Below, piece by piece: positions 1 to 7,781 of a DNA stretch of 64,000 nt (positions are counted from its first letter, which is position 1; every line of letters begins with the position of its first letter). Below the pieces are notes generated by a model, which was not told the origin of the DNA, searched no databases, and saw only the letters and a list, made by a program, of their open reading frames with translations. Position numbers and translations under genes: made by a program. The DNA is from Blastococcus sp. CT_GayMR16 (GTDB lineage Bacteria; Actinomycetota; Actinomycetes; Mycobacteriales; Geodermatophilaceae): NCBI RefSeq assembly GCF_004570875.1, contig NZ_SPQK01000004.1:62001-126000 (forward strand), written 5' to 3'.

Positions 1-1800
1 GGGTTCAACCGGCTGTCCTTCATCGACATCGAGCACAGCCACCAGCCGATGCCGTACGCGGACGGCCGGTACCGGATCGTCTTCAACGGCGAGATCTACA
101 ACTACCTGGAGCTGCGGGCCGAGCTCGCCGCCGCGGGTGCCACCTTCGCGACCGAGGGCGACACCGAGGCGATCGTCGCCGGCTACCACTTCTGGGGCGA
201 GGACGTCGTCCCCAGGCTGCGCGGCATGTTCGCGTTCGTCATCTGGGACACCCAGGACCACACGGTGTTCGGCGCCCGTGACCCCTTCGGGATCAAGCCG
301 CTGTTCACCACGCGACTGGCCGACGGCGGGATCGTCTTCGGCTCGGAGAAGAAGGCGCTGCTCGAACTGCTCGGCGGCAGTAAGGCAGCGGGCGAGGTCG
401 ATCCGGCGTCACTGCAGCACTACCTGACGCTCCAGTACGTCCCCGAGCCCGCGACCCTGCACCGGGGGATCCGCCGGATCGAGAGCGGCACGAGCTTCAC
501 GGTCGTGGACGGCGAGCTGCGGACGAAGCGCTACTTCCACCCGACGTTCCCGATCCGGCCGGTCGCGAAGGACGAGGAGCAGGCCCTGTACGACCGGATC
601 GCCGGCGTCCTCGACGAGTCGGTGCGCATGCACATGCGCGCCGACGTCACGGTCGGCTCGTTCCTGTCCAGTGGCATCGACTCGACCGCCATCGCCTCGC
701 TCGCGCACCGCTACAACACCGACCTGATGACCTTCACGGTCGGATTCGAGCGGCAGGCGCAGTCGGAGATCGAGATTGCCGCCGAGTCCGCCGCGATCCT
801 CGGAGTGCGGCACGTGCCGGTCGAGGTGACCGCCCAGGAGTTCGCCGACGCCATTCCCCTCGTGGTCTGGTACCTCGACGACCCGGTCGCCGATCCGGCG
901 CTGGTACCGCTCTACTTCGTCGCCCGTGAGGCGCGCAAGCACGTCAAGGTGGTGCTCTCCGGCGAGGGAGCCGACGAGCTCTTCGGCGGGTACACGGTCT
1001 ACCGGGAGCCGATCAGCCTGGCGTGGGCGACGAAGCTCCCCCCGCAGGGACGCCGCGCCCTCGGTGCGCTGTCCCGGCTCGTGCCCGAGGGGGTGCGCGG
1101 ACGGGACCTGCTGCGCCGCGCGTCCACCCCGTTGGAGCAGCGCTACTACGGCAACTCCCGCAACATGGGGGACGCCGAACTGGCCGCCCTGCTGCCCGCG
1201 CACGATCCGGACCTGTCCCACGTGCAGGTCACCGAGGACCTGTACCGCCGCACCCGCGAGGCCGGCTACGACGACGTGACCGCGATGCAGTACGTCGACC
1301 TGTTCACCTGGCTGCGCGGGGACATCCTGGTCAAGGCCGACAAGATGACGATGGCCAACTCGCTCGAGCTGCGGGTGCCGTTCCTCGACACCGAGGTGTT
1401 CGCGCTGGCCAGCACGCTGCCGCTGGAGATGCGGGTCCCTCGCGGCAGCGACGCCACCAAGTACGCGCTGCGTCGCGCCATGGCCCAGATCGTGCCCCCG
1501 AAGATCATGAACCGCCGCAAGCTCGGGTTCCCGGTACCGACCGCGGAGTTCCTCGGTGGTCAGCTGCACGAGTGGGCGCAGCAGATCATCACCGACAGCC
1601 AGACCGACGAGTGGCTGGACCGGGATGTGCTCCGCGGCCTGCTCGCCAAGCTCCCGGGTGCGGACCCCACGACCGTCGCCGCCAAGCGCACCGCGCGTCA
1701 GGTGTGGACGGTGCTGGTGTTCATGATCTGGCACGGCATCTTCGTGGAGGAGCGGATCAAGCCCGAGATCCCCGAGACGGTCTACCCCGTCCGCCTCTGA
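1..1800 (+). CDS. asnB: Asparagine synthetase B (glutamine-hydrolysing), 5'-truncated by the window edge
   Basis: Converts aspartate to asparagine in the cytoplasm, using ATP and ammonia released from glutamine. The frame is open from base 1, so the true start and the catalytic N-terminal Cys lie upstream; about 599 residues are visible. The rest of the glutaminase domain carries FNGEIYNYLELR and the ARDPFGIKPLF stretch. The C-terminal synthetase domain carries the pyrophosphate loop SSGIDST (nt about 667-690) and SGEGADELFGGY. Length and motifs fit the actinobacterial AsnB family (Rv2201 in M. tuberculosis). A perfect hairpin follows the stop. An internal ATG at 49 is not a plausible start because homology continues through it. 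Confidence 0.96.
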   Translation, partial: GFNRLSFIDIEHSHQPMPYADGRYRIVFNGEIYNYLELRAELAAAGATFATEGDTEAIVAGYHFWGEDVVPRLRGMFAFVIWDTQDHTVFGARDPFGIKPLFTTRLADGGIVFGSEKKALLELLGGSKAAGEVDPASLQHYLTLQYVPEPATLHRGIRRIESGTSFTVVDGELRTKRYFHPTFPIRPVAKDEEQALYDRIAGVLDESVRMHMRADVTVGSFLSSGIDSTAIASLAHRYNTDLMTFTVGFERQAQSEIEIAAESAAILGVRHVPVEVTAQEFADAIPLVVWYLDDPVADPALVPLYFVAREARKHVKVVLSGEGADELFGGYTVYREPISLAWATKLPPQGRRALGALSRLVPEGVRGRDLLRRASTPLEQRYYGNSRNMGDAELAALLPAHDPDLSHVQVTEDLYRRTREAGYDDVTAMQYVDLFTWLRGDILVKADKMTMANSLELRVPFLDTEVFALASTLPLEMRVPRGSDATKYALRRAMAQIVPPKIMNRRKLGFPVPTAEFLGGQLHEWAQQIITDSQTDEWLDRDVLRGLLAKLPGADPTTVAAKRTARQVWTVLVFMIWHGIFVEERIKPEIPETVYPVRL

Positions 1801-1808
1801 GCGTTGAA

Positions 1809-1849
1809 CCACTGAGGCCCGGAATCGATGTGATTCCGGGCCTCAGTGG
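1809..1849. terminator. Perfect 18-bp hairpin after asnB
   Basis: Arms 1809-1826 and 1832-1849 are exact reverse complements with a 5-nt loop. There is no T tract. It starts 8 nt after the asnB stop and could terminate transcription from both sides. Confidence 0.85.
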
Positions 1850-1851
1850 TC

Positions 1852-1904
1852 GGCCCCGTTCAGAGGCTCGCCACGAGCTTGCGAGTGGTGAGGAGAACGG
1901 GGTC
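1852..1904 (+). repeat. Dispersed palindromic repeat, copy A
   Basis: Arms 1852-1860 and 1896-1904 pair over 9 bp, including one G-T wobble, around the conserved core CGAGCTTGCGAGTGGTG. This is one of five copies in the window (others near 7.7, 17.7, 30.4 and 59.9 kb). It lies between the asnB hairpin and the erpA stop codon. Confidence 0.75.
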
Positions 1905-1909
1905 CTTTC

Positions 1910-2281
1910 TCAGTGGAACGAGTCGCCGCAGGCGCAGGAGCCGCCGGCGTTCGGGTTGTCGATCGTGAAGCCCTGCTTCTCGATGGTGTCGACGAAGTCG
2001 ATGGTCGCGCCGCCCAGGTACGGGCCGCTCATGCGGTCGACGATGACCTCGACCCCACCGAACTCGTACGTCTGGTCGCCGTCGAGGAAGCGCTCGTCGA
2101 AGAAGAGCTGGTAACGCAGGCCGGAGCAGCCACCAGGCTGCACGGCGATGCGCAGCCGCAGGTCGTCGCGGCCCTCCTGGTCCAGCAGCGCCTTGACCTT
2201 CGAGGCCGCGGGGTCGCTGAGCAGGACGCCGGTGGTGACGGGCGTGCTGCTGTCGAGGGTCGTGCTGTCCTGCACCGACAT
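1910..2281 (-). CDS. erpA: HesB/IscA-type iron-sulfur cluster carrier (ErpA-like)
   Basis: A 123-residue A-type carrier that binds an Fe-S cluster and hands it to target enzymes in the cytoplasm. The family cysteines are all present: C52 in PGGCSGLRY and C116/C118 in the C-terminal GGSCACGDSF. ATG at 2281 was chosen because GGGAGGAC lies just upstream on the minus strand and the N terminus then has family length. The reading frame stays open far upstream, but that part has no homology character. It sits next to asnB, as does the M. tuberculosis homologue Rv2204c. LipA and the molybdenum hydroxylase in this window are possible clients, which is inference. Confidence 0.93.
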   Translation of the reverse strand: MSVQDSTTLDSSTPVTTGVLLSDPAASKVKALLDQEGRDDLRLRIAVQPGGCSGLRYQLFFDERFLDGDQTYEFGGVEVIVDRMSGPYLGGATIDFVDTIEKQGFTIDNPNAGGSCACGDSFH

Positions 2282-2420
2282 GTTTGTGTCCTCCCAGATC
2301 TGAGGGTGCCCGCTGCGGCACTTCTGCAGCGAGGCAACACCGTCGAGACGGTGATCCTTCCCTGCCGGGTCCACTGTACGGCGCCGAAGGCGAGTTCCCG
2401 GCTCTGCTTCGTCACACACG

Positions 2421-2426
2421 TAGACT
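2421..2426 (+). promoter_or_regulatory. -10 element of the DUF3043 gene
   Basis: TAGACT ends 8 nt before GTG 2435, so the transcript would start at or beside the start codon. Confidence 0.6.
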
Positions 2427-2434
2427 TCTGGCTC

Positions 2435-3061
2435 GTGAAGCTCCGCCTGCCCGGCCGCCGTGACCCCGCCAAGACGACCATCGCCTCCGGCGCGGACGCC
2501 TCCACCGACCTCAGCGAGCAGCTCGTCCGTGCTGCCGGCAAGGGCCGCCCCACACCGAAGCGCAACGAGGCCCAGGGCCGCCGCGCCGGACCGCCCCCGC
2601 CGCCCCCCACCACGCGGAAGGAGGCCTACAAGCGCATGCGCGAGCAGCAGGCCTCCCGGCGGACCGAGTCCCGGCTGGGAGCTGCGCGCGGCGACGACTC
2701 CTACCTGCCCGCGCGTGACCGCGGCCCGGTCCGCAAGCTCGTGCGTGACGTCGTCGACTCCCGGCGCAACGTCGGCAGCTTCTTCCTGGCCATTGCCGCC
2801 GTCGCCCTGATCGGCACGATCGTGCCGAGTGTGGTGGTGCGCAACTACGCGAGCTTCCTGCTCTTCGGCTTCTTCCTGCTGATGATCGTCGACTCGGTGG
2901 TCCTCAGCCGGAAGATCAAGCGGAAGGTCGCCGAGCGCCTGCCCGACGATCCGCAGGCCAAGCGCACCAGGGGTCTCGTCTGGTACGGCGTCAGCCGCTC
3001 GACGATGATCCGCCGCTGGCGCTTCCCCAAGCCCGAGGTGGCGCTGGGCGCCGACGTGTGA
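2435..3061 (+). CDS. DUF3043 family membrane protein
   Basis: A 208-residue actinobacterial protein of unknown function. The first 115 residues are charged and include a short polyproline run and Arg/Lys-rich helices. Two hydrophobic segments follow (SFFLAIAAVALIGTIVP and SFLLFGFFLLMIVDSVV), then a basic tail containing VWYGVSRSTMIRRWR. This predicts a cytoplasmic N-terminal region and a membrane hairpin. GTG 2435 was chosen because TAGACT lies 8 nt upstream, which fits leaderless transcription. It is divergent from erpA and 30 bp ahead of the aldo/keto reductase gene, which has its own promoter. A role in envelope assembly or division is often suspected for this family but cannot be shown here. 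Confidence 0.85.
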   Translation: MKLRLPGRRDPAKTTIASGADASTDLSEQLVRAAGKGRPTPKRNEAQGRRAGPPPPPPTTRKEAYKRMREQQASRRTESRLGAARGDDSYLPARDRGPVRKLVRDVVDSRRNVGSFFLAIAAVALIGTIVPSVVVRNYASFLLFGFFLLMIVDSVVLSRKIKRKVAERLPDDPQAKRTRGLVWYGVSRSTMIRRWRFPKPEVALGADV

Positions 3062-3079
3062 CCCGTCAGGGCACGGGGT

Positions 3080-3085
3080 TAGCGT
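3080..3085 (+). promoter_or_regulatory. -10 element of the aldo/keto reductase gene
   Basis: TAGCGT ends 6 nt before GTG 3092. The stretch TTAGCGTCGGGG is also found before the LLM oxidoreductase gene at 26.75 kb. Confidence 0.65.
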
Positions 3086-3091
3086 CGGGGT

Positions 3092-4075
3092 GTGGAATTC
3101 AGACGCCTCGGCCGCTCCGGCCTGAACATCTCCGAGATCGCATACGGCAACTGGCTCACCCATGGTGGCCAGGTCGAGGAGGACGCCGCGCTGGCCTGCG
3201 TGCGCGCGGCCCTCGACGCCGGCATCACCACCTTCGACACCGCTGACGTCTACGCGGGCACCCGGGCAGAGTCGGTCCTGGGCCGGGCCCTCGAGGGACA
3301 GCGCCGCTCGTCCTACGAGCTGTTCACCAAGGTCTACTGGCCGACCGGTCGCGGACGTAACGACCGCGGGCTCTCCCGCAAGCACGTCATCGAGAGCTGT
3401 CACGCCTCGCTCGAACGGCTCCAGACGGACTACCTCGACCTCTACCAGGCCCACCGCTACGACGCGACGGTGCCGCTCGAGGAGACGATGACCGCCTTCG
3501 CCGACCTCGTGCGCGCCGGCAAGGTGCTCTACATCGGGGTCAGCGAATGGCGCGCCGAGGAGATCGCGGCCGGTGCCACCCTCGCCCGGGACCTCGGCGT
3601 CCAGCTCATCAGCAACCAGCCGCAGTACTCGATGCTCTGGCGGGTCATCGAGGACGAGGTCGTGCCGACCTCGGAGAAGGAGGGGCTCTCCCAGATCGTC
3701 TGGTCTCCGCTCGCCCAGGGCGTGCTCACCGGGAAGTACCTCCCGGGTCAGGCGCCCCCCGCCGACAGCCGTGGCGGCCACGCCGAGGCCGGGACGACAA
3801 TGCAGCGGATGCTCACCGACGACATCCTCGCCCGGGTCCAGGATCTGCGGCCCATCGCCGACGACCTCGGCCTCTCGATGGCCCAGCTGGCCCTCGCCTG
3901 GGTGCTGCAGAACCCCAACGTCGCCGCCGCGATCATCGGGGCCACCCGCCCGGAGCAGGTGCAGGACAACGTCAAGGCGGCCGGGGTGCGCCTCGACGAC
4001 GACGTCCTGCGACGGATCGACGAGGCCCTGGGCGACGTCGTCGTCCGGGATCCCGCCCAGACGGCCCGGGGCTGA
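3092..4075 (+). CDS. Aldo/keto reductase (potassium-channel beta-subunit-like)
   Basis: A 327-residue NADPH-dependent reductase with a TIM-barrel fold. The catalytic tetrad is visible: D49 and Y54 in FDTADVYAG, K80 in LFTKVYW and H121 in YQAHRYD. The C-terminal cofactor region IIGATRPEQVQDN is typical of the channel beta-subunit-like branch (AKR6/YghZ-like). The substrate is not predictable. GTG 3092 follows the upstream gene closely but has its own -10 six bases upstream, so it is probably a separate leaderless transcript. It converges on the small gene at 4079. Confidence 0.93.
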   Translation: MEFRRLGRSGLNISEIAYGNWLTHGGQVEEDAALACVRAALDAGITTFDTADVYAGTRAESVLGRALEGQRRSSYELFTKVYWPTGRGRNDRGLSRKHVIESCHASLERLQTDYLDLYQAHRYDATVPLEETMTAFADLVRAGKVLYIGVSEWRAEEIAAGATLARDLGVQLISNQPQYSMLWRVIEDEVVPTSEKEGLSQIVWSPLAQGVLTGKYLPGQAPPADSRGGHAEAGTTMQRMLTDDILARVQDLRPIADDLGLSMAQLALAWVLQNPNVAAAIIGATRPEQVQDNVKAAGVRLDDDVLRRIDEALGDVVVRDPAQTARG

Positions 4076-4078
4076 GGG

Positions 4079-4291
4079 TCAGGGGGCGGCGAGGCCCATC
4101 GGTCCGTAGACCTCGTCGTCCCCGTCGAACAGGGTGACCGTGGCCACGCCCCGGTCGAGCAGTTCCCGCCAGTTCTCCCCGAGCCAGGACTCGGCGTCCC
4201 CCTGGTTGTCGGTCTCGAGCATCTCCACCCCGAGGGTGGCGGGGTCGATGGCCGAGCCGGTCGGGTCCTCGAGGCGCCAGTGCCAGGTCAT
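4079..4291 (-). CDS. Small conserved hypothetical protein (70 aa)
   Basis: No family recognised. The product is acidic and soluble, has three Trp residues (W3, W5, W36) and ends DDEVYGPMGLAAP. It has no signal peptide or membrane segment. The start is supported by TAGCCT six bases before the ATG at 4291. It faces the aldo/keto reductase tail to tail with 3 bp between stops. Confidence 0.7.
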   Translation of the reverse strand: MTWHWRLEDPTGSAIDPATLGVEMLETDNQGDAESWLGENWRELLDRGVATVTLFDGDDEVYGPMGLAAP

Positions 4292-4297
4292 GGACGC

Positions 4298-4303
4298 AGG
4301 CTA
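4298..4303 (-). promoter_or_regulatory. -10 element of the 70-aa gene
   Basis: TAGCCT on the minus strand, 6 nt before ATG 4291. Confidence 0.6.
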
Positions 4304-4399
4304 GTGATCCGTCGTGCCCGTGCTGTGACCGGACAGCGGATTACGCCCTGCCGGGCGCGGGCATGATCCACGCTCGACTGCGTCCGAGCGGAGAACCTT

Positions 4400-4849
4400 G
4401 TGTCAGCACCCAAGCCCCGCAGCACGGACGGCGCCACCCGCGCCGCCGTGCCGCCGCCCGATCCGTCCCAGGCCTCGACCGGTGAGCTGGTCGGCCAGCT
4501 GAGCGAGCAGGTCAGCCGGCTGGTCCGCGACGAGGTCCGGCTCGCCCAGGCCGAGGTCACGCAGAAGGCCAGGCGTCTGGGGATCGGCCTCGGGTTCTTC
4601 GGCGGCGCCGGTGTGGTCGCCCTGCTGGGCGTGGGAGCACTGGTGACCGCCGCCATCCTCGGCCTTGCCAATGTGCTGCCCGGGTGGCTGGCAGCGGTTC
4701 TCGTGGCCGTCGTCCTGTTCGCCGTCGCCGGGGTGCTGGCGCTGATCGGGAAGAAGGACGTCGACAAGGCGAAGCCGCCGCTGCCGACCGAGACGATCGC
4801 GAGCGTGCAGGCCGACATCGACACCGTGAAGCAGGCGGTCTCCCGGTGA
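4400..4849 (+). CDS. Phage holin superfamily-like membrane protein (DUF1469/PF07332 type)
   Basis: A 149-residue protein. After a Pro/Ser-rich start comes the amphipathic helix ELVGQLSEQVSRLVRDEVRL, which is the family signature, followed by two long transmembrane segments (about residues 68-93 and 97-117) and a short charged tail. Despite the family name, chromosomal members are housekeeping membrane proteins, not lysis holins. The stop overlaps the next gene's start (GTGA), so 4400, 4846 and 5115 form one translationally coupled unit that leads towards the YihY gene. Confidence 0.82.
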   Translation: MSAPKPRSTDGATRAAVPPPDPSQASTGELVGQLSEQVSRLVRDEVRLAQAEVTQKARRLGIGLGFFGGAGVVALLGVGALVTAAILGLANVLPGWLAAVLVAVVLFAVAGVLALIGKKDVDKAKPPLPTETIASVQADIDTVKQAVSR

Positions 4850-5118
4850 CCACACCCGATACGAACGACCCCGACCAGATCAAGGCCGAGATCGACGCCA
4901 CCCGCGAGCAGCTCGCCCGGACCGTCGACGAGCTCAGCGCCCGGCTGGACGTCCCGGCCCGCGCCAAGGAGAGTGCGGCCCGCGCGAAGGACACCGCGGT
5001 CGAGACCTACCGCGAGAGCCCGCCACTGGTGATCGGCGGGGCCGTAGCCCTGGTGGGACTGGTGGTCGGTCTGGTGATCGTGCGCCGGAAGCGTGCGACG
5101 AGAAGGAGGAAGCGTTGA
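4846..5118 (+). CDS. DUF3618 family membrane-anchored protein
   Basis: A 90-residue protein with the family opening DPDQIKAEIDATREQLARTV, a coiled-coil-like amphipathic region, one transmembrane segment (about residues 60-80) and a very basic tail (RRKRATRRRKR). GTG 4846 overlaps the preceding stop by 4 nt. Members of this family travel with the PF07332 and DUF4235 proteins in actinobacteria; their biochemical function is unknown. Confidence 0.85.
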   Translation: MTTPDTNDPDQIKAEIDATREQLARTVDELSARLDVPARAKESAARAKDTAVETYRESPPLVIGGAVALVGLVVGLVIVRRKRATRRRKR

Positions 5119-5387
5119 GCAAGGGAGCAAAGCTCGCCTACCGGCCGATCGGCCTCATCGGCGGCATCCTGGCGGGAACCCTGTCCGGGATCGTCTTCAA
5201 GCAGATCTGGAAGCAGGTCGCCGACGAGGACGACGCGCCGACGGCGCTGCAGAGCGAGTACTCGATGAAGGAGGTCGTGATCGCCGCGGCCATCCAGGGC
5301 GCGATCTTCGCCGCGACGAAGGCCGCGATCGACCGGGCCGGCGCACGCGGATTCAAGCAGCTCACCGGTGCGTGGCCGGGCGACTGA
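5115..5387 (+). CDS. DUF4235 family membrane protein
   Basis: A 90-residue protein with two hydrophobic stretches (GLIGGILAGTLSGIVFK and VVIAAAIQGAIFAATKAAI). The start TTG 5115 overlaps the preceding stop by 4 nt, and AAGGAGG ends five bases before it, which decides this unusual start. Last of three translationally coupled small membrane genes; the YihY gene follows after 59 bp. Confidence 0.84.
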   Translation: MSKGAKLAYRPIGLIGGILAGTLSGIVFKQIWKQVADEDDAPTALQSEYSMKEVVIAAAIQGAIFAATKAAIDRAGARGFKQLTGAWPGD

Positions 5388-5446
5388 TCGCCCGCGGGCC
5401 CGGCCCGCTTCACTGCACTCGGCCGTCCGTCAGCAGGGGGAACGCG

Positions 5447-6580
5447 ATGTCAAGCACCAGACAGCGCGACAGCGCCGTCGACCGCATCCGGGAACGGGTC
5501 GAGGAGAAGGCCGCCCGGCGCGCGGAGGCTGCGCGGGCCGCCGCCGAGCGGCCCGCGCAGGATCCGGACACGCCGCCGGCCGGGTCGCCGACCCCGGAGG
5601 AGCTCCCGGGCATCCACGCGGAGAAGCCCACCGAGATCCCGTGGCGGGGCTGGAAGCAGATCCTCAAGCGGGCGTGGGCCGAGAACAAGGCCGACAACAT
5701 GCCGATCATCGCTGGCGGTGTGGCGTTCTTCGGCTTCCTGGCGGTCTTCCCGGCGCTGATCGCCCTGGTCTCCCTGTACGGGCTGGTCGCCTCCCCCGAG
5801 ACGGTCGCCCAGCAGGTCGAGGAGCTGTCCGCCCAGCTGCCCGACAGCGCCGCGGAACTCATCGGCGAGCAGCTCACGGCCATCGTCAACAACAGCGGCA
5901 GCGCCCTGACCCTGAGCCTGGTCGTCTCGATCCTCGCGGCCCTGTGGAGCGCATCGGGCGGCATGGGCAACCTGATCACCGCGGTCAACCTGGCCTACGA
6001 CGAGGTGGAGACCCGCAACTTCGTCAAGCTGAAGCTGACGTCGCTCGCACTCACCCTCGGCTCGATCATCTTCGTGCTGGTGACGTTCGGGCTGGTCGCC
6101 GTCGTCCCCGCGATCCTGGAGGCCCTGCCGCTGGGCATCGTCGGCACGATCCTCGCCCAGGTCGCGCGGTGGGTGGTGCTGCTCGGCGTCTTCGCGGGTT
6201 CGCTGGCAGTCCTCTACCGCGTCGCACCCGACCGCGACGCTCCCCGCCTGCGTTGGGTCAGCCTGGGCGCGGTGATCGTCACCGTCATCTGGGCGCTGGT
6301 CAGCGTGGGCTTCGCGCTCTACGTGAACAACTTCGGGTCCTACGACAAGACCTACGGCACGATCGCCGGCGTCATCGTGCTGATGCTGTGGCTGTACCTG
6401 ACCTGCTACCTGGTCCTGCTCGGGGCGGAGATCAACTCCGAGGCCGAGCACCAGACGGCGCACGACACGACCACCGGCGAGCCGCAGCCGATGGGCGCCC
6501 GGGACGCGAAGATGGCCGACACGCTGCCCGACTCACCCGAGCCGAAGACGGGTGACAGCGACCCGACACGGAAGCGGTAG
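5447..6580 (+). CDS. YihY/BrkB family integral membrane protein
   Basis: A 377-residue protein. The first 75 residues are charged and Ala/Arg-rich. The YihY domain follows, with the hallmark NMPIIAGGVAFFGFLAVFPAL, a periplasmic-type region (ETVAQQ...SGSALT), the motif SASGGMGNLITAVNLAYDEV and four further transmembrane segments ending LYLTCYLVLLGAEINSE. The tail is acidic. The ATG follows CAGGGGGA. The family was once called ribonuclease BN in error; its real role is unsettled, with transport or envelope function the usual guess. Probably co-expressed with the three small membrane genes upstream. Confidence 0.9.
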   Translation: MSSTRQRDSAVDRIRERVEEKAARRAEAARAAAERPAQDPDTPPAGSPTPEELPGIHAEKPTEIPWRGWKQILKRAWAENKADNMPIIAGGVAFFGFLAVFPALIALVSLYGLVASPETVAQQVEELSAQLPDSAAELIGEQLTAIVNNSGSALTLSLVVSILAALWSASGGMGNLITAVNLAYDEVETRNFVKLKLTSLALTLGSIIFVLVTFGLVAVVPAILEALPLGIVGTILAQVARWVVLLGVFAGSLAVLYRVAPDRDAPRLRWVSLGAVIVTVIWALVSVGFALYVNNFGSYDKTYGTIAGVIVLMLWLYLTCYLVLLGAEINSEAEHQTAHDTTTGEPQPMGARDAKMADTLPDSPEPKTGDSDPTRKR

Positions 6581-6583
6581 CGC

Positions 6584-7690
6584 TCAGCGCACGTGCGACG
6601 GGACGAACGGCGGCCGCACGACCTCCACGGCCTGGGGCCGCCCCCGGACGTCGACGGTCACCTCCGAGCCCGCCTCGATGCCGGCCGCGGCGTCGATCAG
6701 GGCCAGTCCGATGCCGGTGCGCAGGCTCGGTGAGAACGTCCCGCTGGTGACCTCGCCGATCCGGGCGCCGCCGGCGTCGAGCACCGACATGCCCGGCCGG
6801 GGAATCCCCCTGCCGGTCGCCCGCAGTCCCCACAGCAGCCGGGCAGGACCGGCCTCCTTCTCGGCCAGCAGCGCGTCCCGACCCCAGAAGGCGGGCTTCT
6901 TCCAGCCCACGGCCCAGCCGCTGCGCGCCTGGTTGGGCGTGATCTCCAGCGACAGCTCGTGGCCGTGCAGCGGGTAGCCCATCTCGGTGCGGAGGGTGTC
7001 GCGGGCCCCCAGCCCGCAGGGACGGATGCCGAGGTCCTGCCCGCATTCGAGGACGGTGTCCCACAGCTCAGCCGCGCGGTCGGCGTCGACCAGCAGCTCG
7101 TAGCCGTGCTCACCGGTGTAGCCGGTGCGGCAGACGGTCACCTCCGCGGCGCCGTGCGCGCCGGTGCCGGTCACGAACGACATGTACGAGAGCTCCCCCG
7201 GCAGCCCGAGCAGCTCCAGCACCTGCAGCGCGTGCGGCCCCTGCACGGCGAGGACGGCGACCTCGGCGTGCCGGTCGGTGATGGTGATCGCCTCCGGCGC
7301 GGCCTCCGCCAGGCGGCGCAGCACCTCCGGCGCGTTGGCGGCGTTCGGCACGAGCAGCACGTGGTCGGGGCCGTGCAGGTAGACGATCAGGTCGTCGACG
7401 ACGCCGCCGCTCTCGTCGCAGCACAGCGTGTACTGCGCCTGACCTGGGCCGATGCGGGAGAGGTCGTTGCTCAGGCAGGTGTCGACGAACGCCGCCGCGC
7501 CGGGTCCGCGCACCGTCGCCGTCCCCAGGTGGGAGACGTCGAAGAGGCCGACGGCCTCGCGGACGGCGGTGTGCTCGGCGAGCACGCCGCCACCGGCGTA
7601 CTCGATCGGCATCGACCACCCGCTGAAGTCGGCGAGCTTGGCACCGGCGGCCACGTGCCGGTCGTGGAGGGGCGAGGTCAGCAGGCTCAC
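6584..7690 (-). CDS. gcvT: Aminomethyltransferase, glycine cleavage T protein
   Basis: Transfers the methylene group from aminomethyl-lipoyl-H protein to tetrahydrofolate in the glycine cleavage system. The product is about 368 residues, with the folate-binding opening [16 protein letters not shown] and the C-terminal barrel containing [11 protein letters not shown]. No gcvH or gcvP is nearby, so it is a lone gcvT as in M. tuberculosis (Rv2211c). An upstream GTG at 7699 adds three residues, but it overlaps the last bases of TAGCGT; GTG 7690 lies 7 nt after that element and is preferred. It is divergent from pepA, with repeat copy B between the two promoters. Confidence 0.93.
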   Translation of the reverse strand: MSLLTSPLHDRHVAAGAKLADFSGWSMPIEYAGGGVLAEHTAVREAVGLFDVSHLGTATVRGPGAAAFVDTCLSNDLSRIGPGQAQYTLCCDESGGVVDDLIVYLHGPDHVLLVPNAANAPEVLRRLAEAAPEAITITDRHAEVAVLAVQGPHALQVLELLGLPGELSYMSFVTGTGAHGAAEVTVCRTGYTGEHGYELLVDADRAAELWDTVLECGQDLGIRPCGLGARDTLRTEMGYPLHGHELSLEITPNQARSGWAVGWKKPAFWGRDALLAEKEAGPARLLWGLRATGRGIPRPGMSVLDAGGARIGEVTSGTFSPSLRTGIGLALIDAAAGIEAGSEVTVDVRGRPQAVEVVRPPFVPSHVR

Positions 7691-7697
7691 GGACGCC

Positions 7698-7703
7698 ACG
7701 CTA
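7698..7703 (-). promoter_or_regulatory. -10 element of gcvT
   Basis: TAGCGT on the minus strand, 7 nt before GTG 7690. It decides the start codon choice for gcvT. Confidence 0.6.
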
Positions 7704-7707
7704 ACGC

Positions 7708-7762
7708 GGCCCCGCTGCAGGGCCCCGCGGCGAGCTTGCGGGGTGCGGGGGGCAGCGGGGCC
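7708..7762 (+). repeat. Dispersed palindromic repeat, copy B
   Basis: Arms 7708-7718 and 7752-7762 are perfect 11-bp reverse complements around a core containing GCGAGCTTGCG. It lies between the -10 elements of the divergent gcvT and pepA genes, so it supplies or replaces their -35 regions and cannot be acting simply as a 3' terminator here. Confidence 0.8.
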
Positions 7763-7769
7763 CTTTGAC

Positions 7770-7775
7770 TACGAT
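7770..7775 (+). promoter_or_regulatory. -10 element of pepA
   Basis: TACGAT ends 6 nt before GTG 7782. Confidence 0.65.
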
Positions 7776-7781
7776 CGAGCG

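Noticed and set aside
4400-4849. Holin-superfamily name suggesting a prophage
   Set aside because: No other phage genes are nearby and the neighbours are chromosomal actinobacterial membrane proteins. The family is widespread outside phages.
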